This document shows, piece after piece, positions 1 through 11,223 of a stretch of 64,000 nt of DNA. The notes under the pieces were generated by a model. The model had not been told where the DNA came from and searched no databases. It worked only from the letters and a program-made list of their open reading frames with translations. How positions within the stretch are numbered: the stretch's first letter is position 1; each line of letters starts with the position of its first letter. The stretch comes from Pelargonium x hortorum (Eukaryota; Streptophyta; Magnoliopsida; Geraniales; Geraniaceae), in the NCBI GenBank assembly GCA_036897525.1, contig JAYMTJ010000001.1, positions 248,001 to 312,000 of the forward strand, read 5' to 3'. The position numbers and the translations under genes were made by a program.

Positions 1-1100
1 CTTTGCGATATTCCTTAAATTCCCCTTACCCATTTAGAAAAAACCCGTCGCCTAAAATAAACCTAAAAGCAAGCATTTCCTTACTTTCGAAAAACAATTC
101 CCTATCCCGTTAAAGCTGAAACATAACATAAAAAAGGACATTTACTTGATCTTAATCCTAAAAGATCCTAAGTCCTGGAACGCTTAGGTTTCCAAGTATA
201 AGTAGACAACTTCCTCGCTAAAACTAACTAAAACTATAAAATTCGATAAAGAAGTACCATTAAAACCCCTTTCAGTAAAACCTTTCAGAAGTTAGGAATA
301 CCTTGGAAATACCGGGAATAATAAACAAATAAGTCTACTCTACCTTACCTAACTTACGGACACTCGAAAGACACAGACAACCTGTCAACGAATAGAGATA
401 CAGGTAAAGCACTAACAAATAGAAAAGGAAAACCCTGGCACTTTCTACTACGCATACGAATTCCTTCAATTCTATATTCAACCAGAATCTTAAAAAACCT
501 AGACCTGCTTTCCACACCTTAAATAGCTTTTAGAATAAGACCTTTCTTAGCTTGACTCTGTATCTTATAGGACTTATTTGTTCTTCCTTACCAGCTTTCC
601 GAAGAGCTAGATTATGACCTAGAGGTGTTAGAGTAGAAATGCTTATCCAATACCAATAAGAGAGAGTTAGTAGAAAAAACTATAGGATAGCACCAACTTC
701 ATATTTTTATTTGACTAGCTTCTTTTTGACTGAGTTTAGTTCTTTTAATACTCTTGCTTGAGATATATATATACCTTGTATTTGTAGTACGAAGAGAATT
801 CGAGAACTTAGAAGAGTAGAACCTATAGTAGAAGCAGAGATACCCGTCTTTATCTAGCCAATGGTACAAGAAGTCATAGATAGTATAGTTAACCTCACAT
901 TATGTCACATTATGAAATGAACCACCAAGAAAAACTGAAATAATTAACTAAGTACTATTTATTAAGACTAAGACAATAGAAGACATTAATACAATATAAG
1001 ACTATAAGACAGACAAGAAAGCAGCAACCTTTAGAATTAGAAACCTTGGACTTGTGCGGGAATCCCTAAAGACAAATAGACTACACCCAAAGACTTGTTA
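1..1100. other. intergenic, no gene seen
   Basis: No recognisable gene, RNA or mobile element. The sequence is AT-rich (the first line counts 22 G+C in 60) and has short open frames only. It ends directly against the 25-bp tandem repeat. Confidence 0.7.
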
Positions 1101-1198
1101 AGCTAGAGAGACTGTAAACATTATAAGCTAGAGAGACTGTAAACATTATAAGCTAGAGAGACTGTAAACATTATAAGCTAGAGAGACTGTAAACATTA
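1101..1198. repeat. 25-bp tandem repeat, four copies
   Basis: Four head-to-tail copies of a 25-bp unit beginning agctagagagactgtaa start at 1101, 1126, 1151 and 1176. The first three copies are identical, and the fourth departs only at its last two bases. Perfect identity in a heavily drifted background suggests recent expansion by slippage or recombination. There are no spacers, so it is not a CRISPR array, and no gene overlaps it. Confidence 0.97.
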
Positions 1199-4100
1199 GA
1201 AGTAAGCCTCAGCTGTCTTTCGTTTAGCACCACTAGCGTTCTTAGGACTAGAATCTGTTATCCAATGAGTACGTACAATAAGAAATGCCTGGATAGTCAA
1301 GTCAAGAAAGAATAGAATTGACCACTAATAGAATAATGAGAGCCATTAAGAAAGATAAGAACCTCCACTATTATAATAGAGTCAGATCTCAGAATATACT
1401 CAAAAGGTAATAGAATATAGCTGCATCTACTAAGAAGCTCCGGATTTCCTAAATTAAATAGCCTAATCAAATAGTGACAGTTACTCAAGACTCCTAAATT
1501 ACCCGCGATATTGGTTAGAATTAGCTTTCTAGTTAGCTCCAGAAAGAAAACCGTTAGGTGTTCGCGCTGGCACTGTTAAGATTGCTTTCATTCTCCCCAT
1601 TGTCAGGTTCCAGGACAAAGAAATTAGTACAAGAAGGAAAAGAATACAATTTACCTCTAAAAGATAAGCAATTCTCTACAGTACCGAATAAAGAAATAGC
1701 TACAATTAAGAAAAGTTTTCTTTGCCTACAATAGAATAGAAGACTTCGGCTCGCGAAAAGAACTAAGACAATCGTACTTTCCAGACCAAAGACAAGAATC
1801 TATTTCCTAGCTGAGCTTTAGAGGAAAAGGGCTTCAAAGCTGAAGAATCCAAAAACCGAAAGGAAACTCAAGAACTCTGTTTATCCCATTATAAAAAGAA
1901 TACTGTACTAGCCAAGGACTAAATGAAAAGGTAAGCTTGCTTAGACTATAACAGCTACACTTGACAGCTTTCACTTTCCCTCATGAAGAATTAGCTACAC
2001 CGTCAGATAGAGCAGCAATCCCATGATTAAGAGATTGCTCCTAAGCTAATGTACTAGAAATTTAGCTTCAATTCCTTTACAGGTTTACACAGAAGTAAAC
2101 TAGCTTCCCTTTGCACGCTACAAAAGAACTAAAACTAGAGAGAGCTACAAGGGTCCTTTCCATTAAGACTTAGGATTAACACCTTGACGACAGTGACTTC
2201 TTGAAGGATGCTAAGTTACTTTTCTCGATTTTACAAGTATTAAGTCTAAACGAGTTTTGGGGACTGCTATTACAAAGTACGGGGAGTACAAGAGTCCGCA
2301 TAAACCTTACATGTTAGCCGTAAACACGAAGTAGCGTAGCGCTTATGTTCTTAATTAGGAATTCCTTTCTCCTGAGCTTTTACTAAAGCTGTTTAAATTA
2401 AATGCAGTATCAAAAAAACTAAGCTTAGATTTACTCCTAACTAGCAGACATCTAAATAATAGTAGAAGTCATAGCGCCTTATAAGCTGCAGCCCGGACCT
2501 CTATTTAAAGAAGTACTCTCTTCAATATACAAAAAATCACGGCGGCATGCCTTTTCGACCTAAAGCCAAAATAATCCTGTGTTATTTAATATGCGGACAA
2601 AACTCTTACTACAAAGCCCCCCAGAAACTCCGGCTAAAAAAGTATTAAAAAAAGACTCCTAGTTCTGACCCATGAATGAAATTGATTCGAAGGGATATAG
2701 CTTCCAAACGGATATCCTACACTACAATAGACTTAAAAGCCCCCTTAGTTACTGTCGAATTTTTAGGCAATATTATAAGAAAAGAGCTTCTCTTAATATT
2801 ATATAGATTCTAGTCTTATGTACATGCCGCTTAATTTCTCCAAAAAACACTGCGTAAGAATAAAGTTTAGTCCCGGTCACGCCTCTCAACCCTTAATAAA
2901 AGGTTCTAGGGGGATCCCGATCCCGTTTAAAGGAGGTTTGTTTTATTTTAATTCTGAATATTCGCAAGTCGATTTACTGCAGTAATCTAATTCTGGAATT
3001 CGAGAAATTTGACGGAAGGAAGCAGTATATACTATATAGATAGAAGGGGACGGGCAGGTTCTCTTGAGGTTGAGGAGGGATTCCCTTTTAGATAATTATA
3101 TAATTGTATTAAGAAGACAAGCTTCTGCATAAAGCCTTATCCTTTGGTAAGGGCGGCTATATTCATTTTTTTCTTTCGCTGTAAATCGGGGCCTCTCTCG
3201 TAACAAAGTAACTTAGACTTAAAGAAATAGCGCTCAATAAAGCTATAGGATATCTTTGATTTTTTTTGTACTTGAAAGGCCCTGGGAATTTAGGCAATCG
3301 TTTAGTGAGTTGAAATACTTCTGAATGTTGGTGTATAGGGGGGGTGCACCTTCGTAAACTTTCAAGTATCAGATATTTTACGGGGATTGGAAATTAGTTC
3401 TTGCCTTCTGCTGTAGCTATAAACTTTTTAATCCAAAATGTGGTAAATATAGAGTATTGAAATACCAGTGTTTTTATTGTGTTGCAAGAAATCTTCCCCT
3501 TTTCTTTCTTTTACCAAACGAGGCGCGATTCAAGTCATTTATAGCATTCATCTTAATCTTAATCTAATGTTGGTATAAACTAAGGCTAGGGGGGAACCCT
3601 ACGGTAGAGTCTGATCCTAGATTCAGGCTTTTTTTTGCATTCATGAACCCATCTTCAGGAAAACCTCTCAATAAAATACACAGGATAAGGTCCCTGATAA
3701 AGTCTAATTTGTCAAATCTCCTACATATAAATTCTTCAAACTTCCATTACTCCGAAACTAAAGCAGAGATCGCTTTTAAGTTATGGGGCTTACTTGGGTT
3801 CTATAATATGGGTTGGGTCTAGTTTATTGGCTTAGATAGTGTCCTCAGATGGCTTGTAAATCCTCTTATTTGAATAGTTTTTCTTAGGGGTAATAATATT
3901 AATAGATCAATATTAGGAGAGTTCTTAAACTACGAATATTTTATAAGATTTGCTGAATCTGAAAGAGATCCTTGTTTTAATTTGGTTTTGCGGAGGTAAC
4001 TTAGTTTGAACCAAAGGGTGTAGTCCAGACTTAAGCAGGCTTGTTTCTGACCTAAATTTAGGAGGATTTTCGCTAAACGTGAGTTAGTTTATTACGTAAT

Positions 4101-5040
4101 AATATTCGAAGAGACCCCTTTTTCTTTTTTTTAATCAAAAAACAAGATTCTAGTTAGTAGGCGTTAGATAACAATAGAGTCTTGTAGGATAACCCAGGTA
4201 TATACAAAAACTTTCTTTTTTCGATAAGTAGTACTCCCTTTTTACATCAAGGCTTCTCTAAGTAATTCCGTTTGGGATATGCTCTACTCGCATATGGGTA
4301 CATAACTATTCTTTCTTAGCTTTCAACAGCCTTAGCTACTGAGTTGAGTTTTCTAGACATCTATGACAAACAGGATTTCCTTTTCATGTTTATATAATCC
4401 AAATTGCGAAGAAATAAGAACCTGGCCGAGGAAACGCCTGATTGTACACGATAAACTCAAAGTGTCCTTAGTTTAGACTTAGACATCCTACATGAGCAAC
4501 AGCCATATACGCGCGATATCCCTGAACCATGCCGACAAGCGCAAGGGTTTACTACTGTTTGAGAAGTATCCTGCAAAGCATTTATATACCAAGGAAAGGA
4601 ATACTTGCTGCTCTTTTTTAAGCGCCTCATAAGATTATTCGTTGAAAAGAACTTCCTTTTGTAGCTCGGATTCCCGGATTTCTTGTAGAGTGCTCTAGAT
4701 TTCTTTGGGTAGATCAAGGAACTTTTTAAGCAATCTTAAGTGTTATAACTAGGTTCTGTAATCTCAAACTGTGGAGTACATTTCTTTTTATTCAATAATT
4801 GGGGTCCCCGCGTAGCTGGTGTATCTCTTATGGTATATCCCCTTCAGCTGGAAAAAACAAACATTTAATGGAAATTTTTATCATTTCTTACAAAATAACT
4901 CTATCCGCTTTATCATACTTTTGATCGTAGTACCCTACCACGAGTCTCTTTCAATTTCGTAAACTAAACGCCTTTTTTTTATAGTATTTAGGTTTTGTTT
5001 TGTTTTGTATGAAATTTAACTCACGGGTTATTCCCCTACA
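1199..5040. other. intergenic, no gene seen
   Basis: About 3.8 kb without a supportable gene. From about 2.5 kb on it is typical of the window's AT-rich matrix, with many A, T, G and C homopolymer runs and short near-palindromes of the GGAxTCC kind, including AGGAATTCCT at 2357-2366. Open frames of up to 86 codons have no recognisable product. Confidence 0.65.
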
Positions 5041-6800
5041 TGACTTCTACTTGGCGTGTGCTTTCAAGCTTTGAAAGAATTCCTCCTTGTCAGCGCCCAG
5101 TCGAACACTAAATAAATACAACACCTACTATGATGGAATGCACACACTCTCTAAAGAAGAATTGGGTCTAGATATTAACACCACTGAAGGAAACTTAGTA
5201 AGCATATCCTAACTATCAAACTCTGTAAATAGCTCTAGTCCTAGTCTGCTATGAATCCTACAACCTCTTTTATACACCTCCAACTAAGAAATCTACACAA
5301 TCTCTAGCAAGTCCTGTCAGCTAAGGTACACTCTCCGACTAAGATCCCTTCCTTATCTTTCTTGAAATGAGTAGAGTTTTGTACACTTTCTTTCATTAAA
5401 TTAATGTTATTTCGTAGAAATTCAATTCCTTTATGCATGACCCCTTATCACTTTGTTTTCAAGTCCATTTCCACTCTTTGAAAGAACATAATCACTTAAT
5501 ATAAGAAAGCATCTTTGTACTCATGTAGCCTAGAAAGTTCTTCTTACAGAAATCCCAATAATTGAATGAATTTGGAGTTGATGGTAACCTATCTTTATTA
5601 CATATTACAGGTCATGCGAAAAGACCTTTGCTTTGCTTGGGTCCTAAGAGTTACTAAATTGGCAGGTTTTCCAGTCCAAGTATAGGATAGGGTATTCTTG
5701 ACTTTCAAGTTGACTTATTAGGATGGATAAGGAATTTCAGTGATAGCTATGAACTTGTTAGAGAGAGGCTTCCTTGCATTGCTCCTTACCGGTTCCATAG
5801 CATTACATTACCTTAACCAACTGCATAAGAGACCGCTCGCTCTTCTTTCCTATTAAAATGGATTCCAAGCCTTGCTCTTTATGGAATTTGAAACAAGCAG
5901 AAACAAAGAAAAGGAAGTACTAATCAAACACAAAAGCATATCAACTTACTTAGCTCTTGATTGGGGAGTGGTGTAGGGAACAGCAAGTAGACAACCTCGG
6001 CCTAACACCCTCTAAATTGACATTTAAATAAAACCAACTACAAAGCAAGAAAGCAACCATAACATGAGACCTCCCTTTAAAGAATTCCCTTGGCTAAGAT
6101 AGGATTTTGTTCCTAGCAACATTAGCTAGATTAGCTCCATAAGACAGGCTACAGGAATACAGCTATCTTCCTTATTTGTTCTATTTCTGTTAATTATATT
6201 AGAAAGATATCCCCTATCCATAGTTTCTTTCTCTATCAGTATCTTAATAATACCTATCTTCTATCTTTCCAGGGTTAGGAAATCCTCCCTTTCAAACACA
6301 AGCCTTTGCCTGACTCAGGAATTCCTTAATCTTCAATCTTTCATTCCCAAACGTAAGGGTTTGCCTTGAATTACAACCTTGAATTTCAAACTATAAGGTA
6401 AGAGAAGTTACAATCCTTGGGTAATAACACCTTAATTCATACTTATCTTGAGAGCTAAACTCTTACCTATAACTGGAATACCTCTAATCTTAGTCTTTAA
6501 CGTTCCTAGCTCCTAGCTTTGCAGGCTCTCTCCTAGCAACAATCGGGAAAGCTCTACTATCTACTTTAAATGCCTAGGAAAGCCTATATAAGTCAATTAC
6601 CTATTTTCATAAAGCACAAGTAAACTCGCCAAACTTTAATTACAAGACTTTCGAAGGACTGACCTCTAAGAAGGAAAGTCCATACCTGAGAATTAAATGA
6701 CTACAAAGAACCCTTTACGACATCTGCATAAACTAGTCTTTCTACTTATTAGAATCTATTCTAGCTGAGAAAGAGAAGGCTTTTGGTTAATAATCTTTCA
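5041..6800. other. GC-richer island, no gene seen
   Basis: Texture differs from the flanks: fewer homopolymer runs and higher GC (line 5221 counts 24 in 60). It contains AGGAATTCCTT at 6317-6327 and a segment at 5228-5258 that resembles 11360-11390. No gene, tRNA or intron core was recognised. It may be mitochondrial spacer that has drifted less than the matrix, which is inference only. Confidence 0.5.
5228..5258 (+). repeat. diverged dispersed repeat, copy 1 of 2
   Basis: Aligns with 11360-11390 over about 30 bases. Both share aatagc, ctag, cctagtc and gctatg in the same order with small differences. Nothing indicates a function. It links two of the GC-richer islands. Confidence 0.5.
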
Positions 6801-7789
6801 TTTATTTGTTACTTACTCTTCATTTTATTTTAAGCCATAATTTTTATCACTATTGGGCTACTTACTAAGGCATTACGAAAATCTTTTGCTAACTATAAAA
6901 CTATCTGGGATAAAGCTTTAAGCTGTGGATACCCTCTGACTCCCCGAACTACTGCCTAACTAGCTCAATTATGAGAAGATTCCTTTACCTAAGACTCTAA
7001 AAACTTTTGAAAATTACAGGCCTATTCACTTAAGGTTTAGAGTCAAGAATGGGAGCTTGCTATCATTCTATTTAAAAAGCACTCAGTAATAAAAAATGAG
7101 TAGAGAGCTGCCAGTATATGTAAAGACTTAAGCCTCCTGCTCATACAAGTCCGAAGTATATCCTTTTTTATTTTCTAAATAAAAACAACTTTTAAACGAG
7201 ACTTATACACTAGAGTTCCTGTGTACCTATACTTAACTTATGTTATGAGCATAGGTGTTTCCTAAAAGTGCAAAGTCCTTAGCAAGAGTTTTGAGACCTG
7301 GATAGAACATTGTAGGTTACCCGCTGGTCCTATTTCGATTTATACACATAACTCGGTTCTACCCTTAAATTTACGCAGTTAAAGGATTTTATTCTAGTCT
7401 GGTATTTGGCAAAATAGAGATGGTTTCTTAAGGAGTTAATATTTTTAGTTTTCGATAAGCTAGAATTAAGTATTGATTTATGTAGATTATAGGTATCTAC
7501 TTATTTTTATCACAATTTTGATTTGCTTCAGTAGGAATGCGTAGCTATAAAAAAAAGTATTTCACAAAGTAACGGATAACGTCGGCTTCTCGACAACGTG
7601 AAAGTTTTACAAAATATAAAAAATGGGAGCTCCTAGTCTGTCTTAGATAGGCATCCTGCTTTAGTGAAAACTCTTTTGTTCATTCAAACCAAATTAGAAG
7701 GAGGTCATAGTATCCAGTAGTGAGGCACAAATAAGTAAGTATAAAAGCTGTATGAGATAAAGGAGTTTAAAGATAAAAATCAAGTGAAA
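6801..7789. other. intergenic, no gene seen
   Basis: AT-rich matrix with no supportable gene, RNA or repeat beyond short homopolymers. Confidence 0.65.
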
Positions 7790-8100
7790 GAACCCCCTAT
7801 TCCTCAGCCTTATAATATGAATCTATAAGAGTATAGTCCACAAGAAGAGTTAAGAAAGCTATAGCTCCAAAGTTATGATGGTTAAGAAGACTTATATATA
7901 AGATAGAGGAGAGAGGTATAGGTCTGAGGGATGTTAGGAATAAGAAAGCAAATAAATGGGAGTATGCTGTAAATGGTTTAGCTCTTAAGAAGCAAGTTAT
8001 GGGTATTACTAACAAGGGTATGCCTGCCGAATGAGTAAGAAACAGGCTATCATGACAGAGAGTAAGATACAGACTAAGGTTATAGGAAAAGTGATTATGA
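7790..8100 (+). repeat. purine-rich repeat-family tract, copy 1
   Basis: The plus strand is unusually rich in A and G, with recurrent taag, agag and atagag words. It contains AAGATACAGACTAAG at 8064-8078, followed by AAGGTTATAGGA at 8076-8087. The first word recurs in the tracts at 21069 and 22862 and partly at 38055; the second recurs at 23561. The opposite strand carries a 72-codon leucine/serine-rich open frame, best explained by a pyrimidine-rich strand having few stop codons. Likely a diverged dispersed repeat of unknown nature. Confidence 0.5.
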
Positions 8101-8889
8101 AAGGATGTCAGTAAGCTGTCTTGTGGGACTTGAACTCTTGTTCTTTCTGGTAGTTTGCGTGGTTAGCTACACCTGTCATCGATGACAGATAATTTGATTT
8201 TAAAAGACTATTGCCCCTTTACAAGTAAGCACAAGGATTTTTTTCTTAAAAGAAGGAAGCACGTTGTTTCCTTAAGGAGAAATCCAAGAATACAACTAAC
8301 TCATAATTATATATAGAGTCAGCCCTGCAAAGGAAAAAAGTAAAAAAGGGTAAATTTATGAAAAAACAAGATAAAATATTGAAAATGTAGAAAAAATCAA
8401 TCATAAAGAGGGGATCCTGTTAAACTTAAAGCTCAAATAAACGCAAATACAACTCGTTTCTTTATAGTCGGGTAGATTCCGAAGGATAAAAAAACGGATT
8501 TACGAGCTAGATAGAACAAGCATTACAGACGTCCTAGGCTTGGGGCAACTCGTAGCTGCTAGTAAGTAACTACTACCTAAAAAAATGTTATTAGTACGTA
8601 CTCTTAAATGAGGTTCCTAGTAGTTTCAATAATTAAGGCAGTAGCTGTATTTCAAAAAAATCTTGAGTTAGAAAGTTAGAACTCGCAGTATTACATAAAA
8701 GAAAAGCGGGACTCCTTGCATTATTTTATTAAATTGACAGAGGTTTAAACGCTGCTAAATTACTAGGACTAGTTGCTAATTTTTCTTTATGTGGAATCCT
8801 GGACACCAAAAAGGGGGAAAGTTTACAGAGGGAAACCATTCGCAATTGTAGCAGTTCCATCATAAGAGTTATAAAACGATGGGGCTTTA
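8101..8889. other. intergenic, no gene seen
   Basis: AT-rich matrix. A short tRNA-like stretch near 8120-8190 (minus strand) was considered and not called. Nothing else was recognised. Confidence 0.6.
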
Positions 8890-9960
8890 AGTTAGGCTAG
8901 CTTTCCAGTTAATGAGGTTAGCTTGTCTCTTGTTGACATTCCGGTTTGCTTAGTAGTATATATTACCCATAATTCCATCTCCTTTGCTCTTGACAAGGCT
9001 TTCACAGGCCTGCGAGAGATTGCTATCCGGATCAGTCACTCCTCAGATCGTTCCTTAGCTATCAACACAGTCGGTAAAGGAATTGGAGCTTTTCTTGTAG
9101 TCCTAAGAATTTCTAGAAGTTTATAATGTCATTGGTTCGGAGCCTTACTATAGTTGACGAGAATTGTTATTATGATGGCATTGCTGAGGATATAGAATTC
9201 CCAAGGTAAAGTTTTGGTCTAACCGGTTTGTTGGGATAGCTAAGGAGTTTAAGGAATTGCCAATCTAACATGAATCTAAGAGTCCCTCGAATTTCATTAT
9301 CTTACGAGTAAAGGGAAAGCTGCCCAAAGAAGGTCAATAGCTAGTGCTGTTAGTATTCTTGTTAGCATGGCAAAGCTAGGAAGAGTTCTCTTAAAAGTAA
9401 ATAAGTCAATTGAGATTCTTGTCTTTTTTAGTAACTGAATTGCAGGCAATCACAGATTCTAAAGAAAACGGATTTCTTTGTTTTGTGTTTTAGTTCGTAA
9501 GGCTTACTAAGACTAAGGTGTGTTCCTTATCTGGTCAGTATCCCGTCGATATTATAAAGAGTAATTAGAAGTAGAAGTCATTCTAAAGCATAGTGAATAG
9601 GGAGGGTTTGAGGGGATTCTAAGTCTATGAGATCTAGCGTCTTTTGAGTAAAATAAACACCTTACAAGGCATCTCTAAACTGAGGTTGTCTACTTGCTTT
9701 TCTGTAAAAAAGGGCTTAGGAGGGTTACCTGTTTTCTATTTGTTATTGATTTCATCTGTCCCTAGAACAACAAATGGAAGTTCATTGGCAGGCTCTGTTT
9801 GGTTAGTACTCCAGTATTTGCAGCAAGGAAAGCTAATTAATGAAACAACTGCAAGTAAGTTCTTTAGTAGAGTAGATCTTGTGTAAATGGGCTCCAAAAG
9901 CTTAATACAATGTCTCTTAACTGGCACTAGAGCAAGAATTTATATACACTTTGTATAACC
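8890..9960. other. GC-richer island, no gene seen
   Basis: Clearly richer in G+C than its flanks (line 9001 counts 31 in 60) and poor in homopolymers. Two open frames, 67 codons at 8923-9126 and 80 codons at 9644-9886, match nothing I know and show no motif. An exon of a split or edited mitochondrial gene cannot be excluded, but no known exon was recognised. Confidence 0.5.
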
Positions 9961-11203
9961 GGATTCCTTTAGCTTTTAGGGTCTCTTCTGCTTTTACTGA
10001 AATAGCTTTCCCAGAGCTAGAATGATTAAGACCCTTCCTTCAGAATCTGTACCCTATACTGCTTAGGACTTCTTTCTTCTTCATGTCTTTCTATTGACTT
10101 ACTTATATTTGTATACCTTGGGGAATATTATTAAATTAGGAAGCTCTAAATACCGGGATAATTCCAAATAAGAAAAGCGTAAACCAAGTATTGTCCATTC
10201 GATTCTGTATTTTTAGGGATGAGTCGTTGTTTCATTTCTACCAAAGAAAAGAGTGTTAGCTAAGATATATCTAGGAGTGGCTCTGATTTTGAGTGAAGTG
10301 CGGGAAATTTGAAAAAAAAAGGTATCCTGCTTGTTAAGCCCCATCCCATATAGAAAAGTGGTAAGTTCCTATAGTAGAAATAGCTAAATTCAAGTCGTTG
10401 TAGAAAACTATTATATACACGGGAATGAATAGAAGATAGTTAATCAAACAAAGGACATGTTTCGAAAAGAACCTTTTCAAGTAATTGAGCATTCCAGTAT
10501 AGACTAAAAAACACCCTTGCTTTAGCGTTTACTCCGCGTCTAATATAATAATGGAACTGGCCTGCTAATATTATATATAGGAATTCCTTGCCTAGTGTCC
10601 TTAGGCCCCCCGGACCTTATAAAAGAAAGCCTTCCCTTTGGCTTACGAACAACCAGAAACAAATCAGGAATACTCTTGTCTTAGCGAGCGGAGGAATTGG
10701 AGCTAATGTATTGAATATTAGACTTAGTTATAACCAACTTTAACTTGACTCTTAACTTTGTCTTTTTATTTTATAGATAGGTAAATCACAACTCTCCTTA
10801 GGTCCTCATAGTCATAGCAGGGCTGAGCTAGAAAAGAAGAAACCAGTCTTGTGAAAAGGGGGGAAGCAGACCCCCCTAAGCTTTACTTTAATATGCATGC
10901 AATACAAATAGGAACTCACCTTTAGCTCTAACTCTATCAAATGTCTTTGTCGGAAACCGATTTTAATCAGAAACAAATACAGGAACGAAAACTGTACTTT
11001 ATAATAAAAAAAGTAATTAATTTTGGATTTAACCCGTATTTTTTGTGTAGAAGCTTTTCGTTCCACTATATTGATGGGGATCCGCGAAGAACTTGTCAAA
11101 CGGAATTTTTTTTAATATGAAGAATGTTGTCCTTTATAGAGTACTACTAGCTAGAGTTGCTTTATATAACTAGATTTTATATACATACATAATTGTGGAT
11201 TAA
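9961..11203. other. intergenic, no gene seen
   Basis: AT-rich matrix. It contains AGGAATTCCT at 10579-10588. A 95-codon minus-strand frame at 10812-11099 has no recognisable product and is within chance length. Confidence 0.65.
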
Positions 11204-11223
11204 CTTTCTTTCTTTCTTTCTTT
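11204..11223. repeat. (CTTT)5 microsatellite
   Basis: Five perfect CTTT units lie at the left edge of the short GC-richer stretch that runs to about 11.6 kb. Confidence 0.95.

Noticed and set aside
1101-1198. CRISPR array
   Set aside because: The 25-bp units abut directly without spacers, so it is a plain tandem repeat.
4457-4717. 86-codon minus-strand frame with several Cys and His near its end
   Set aside because: The Cys/His spacing does not form a known zinc-binding motif, and the length is within chance.
8118-8190. tRNA-like sequence on the minus strand (agagttcaagtccca)
   Set aside because: Only a T-arm-like word is present; the acceptor and anticodon arm do not pair.
10812-11099. 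95-codon minus-strand open frame
   Set aside because: No family resemblance, and it sits in ordinary AT-rich matrix.
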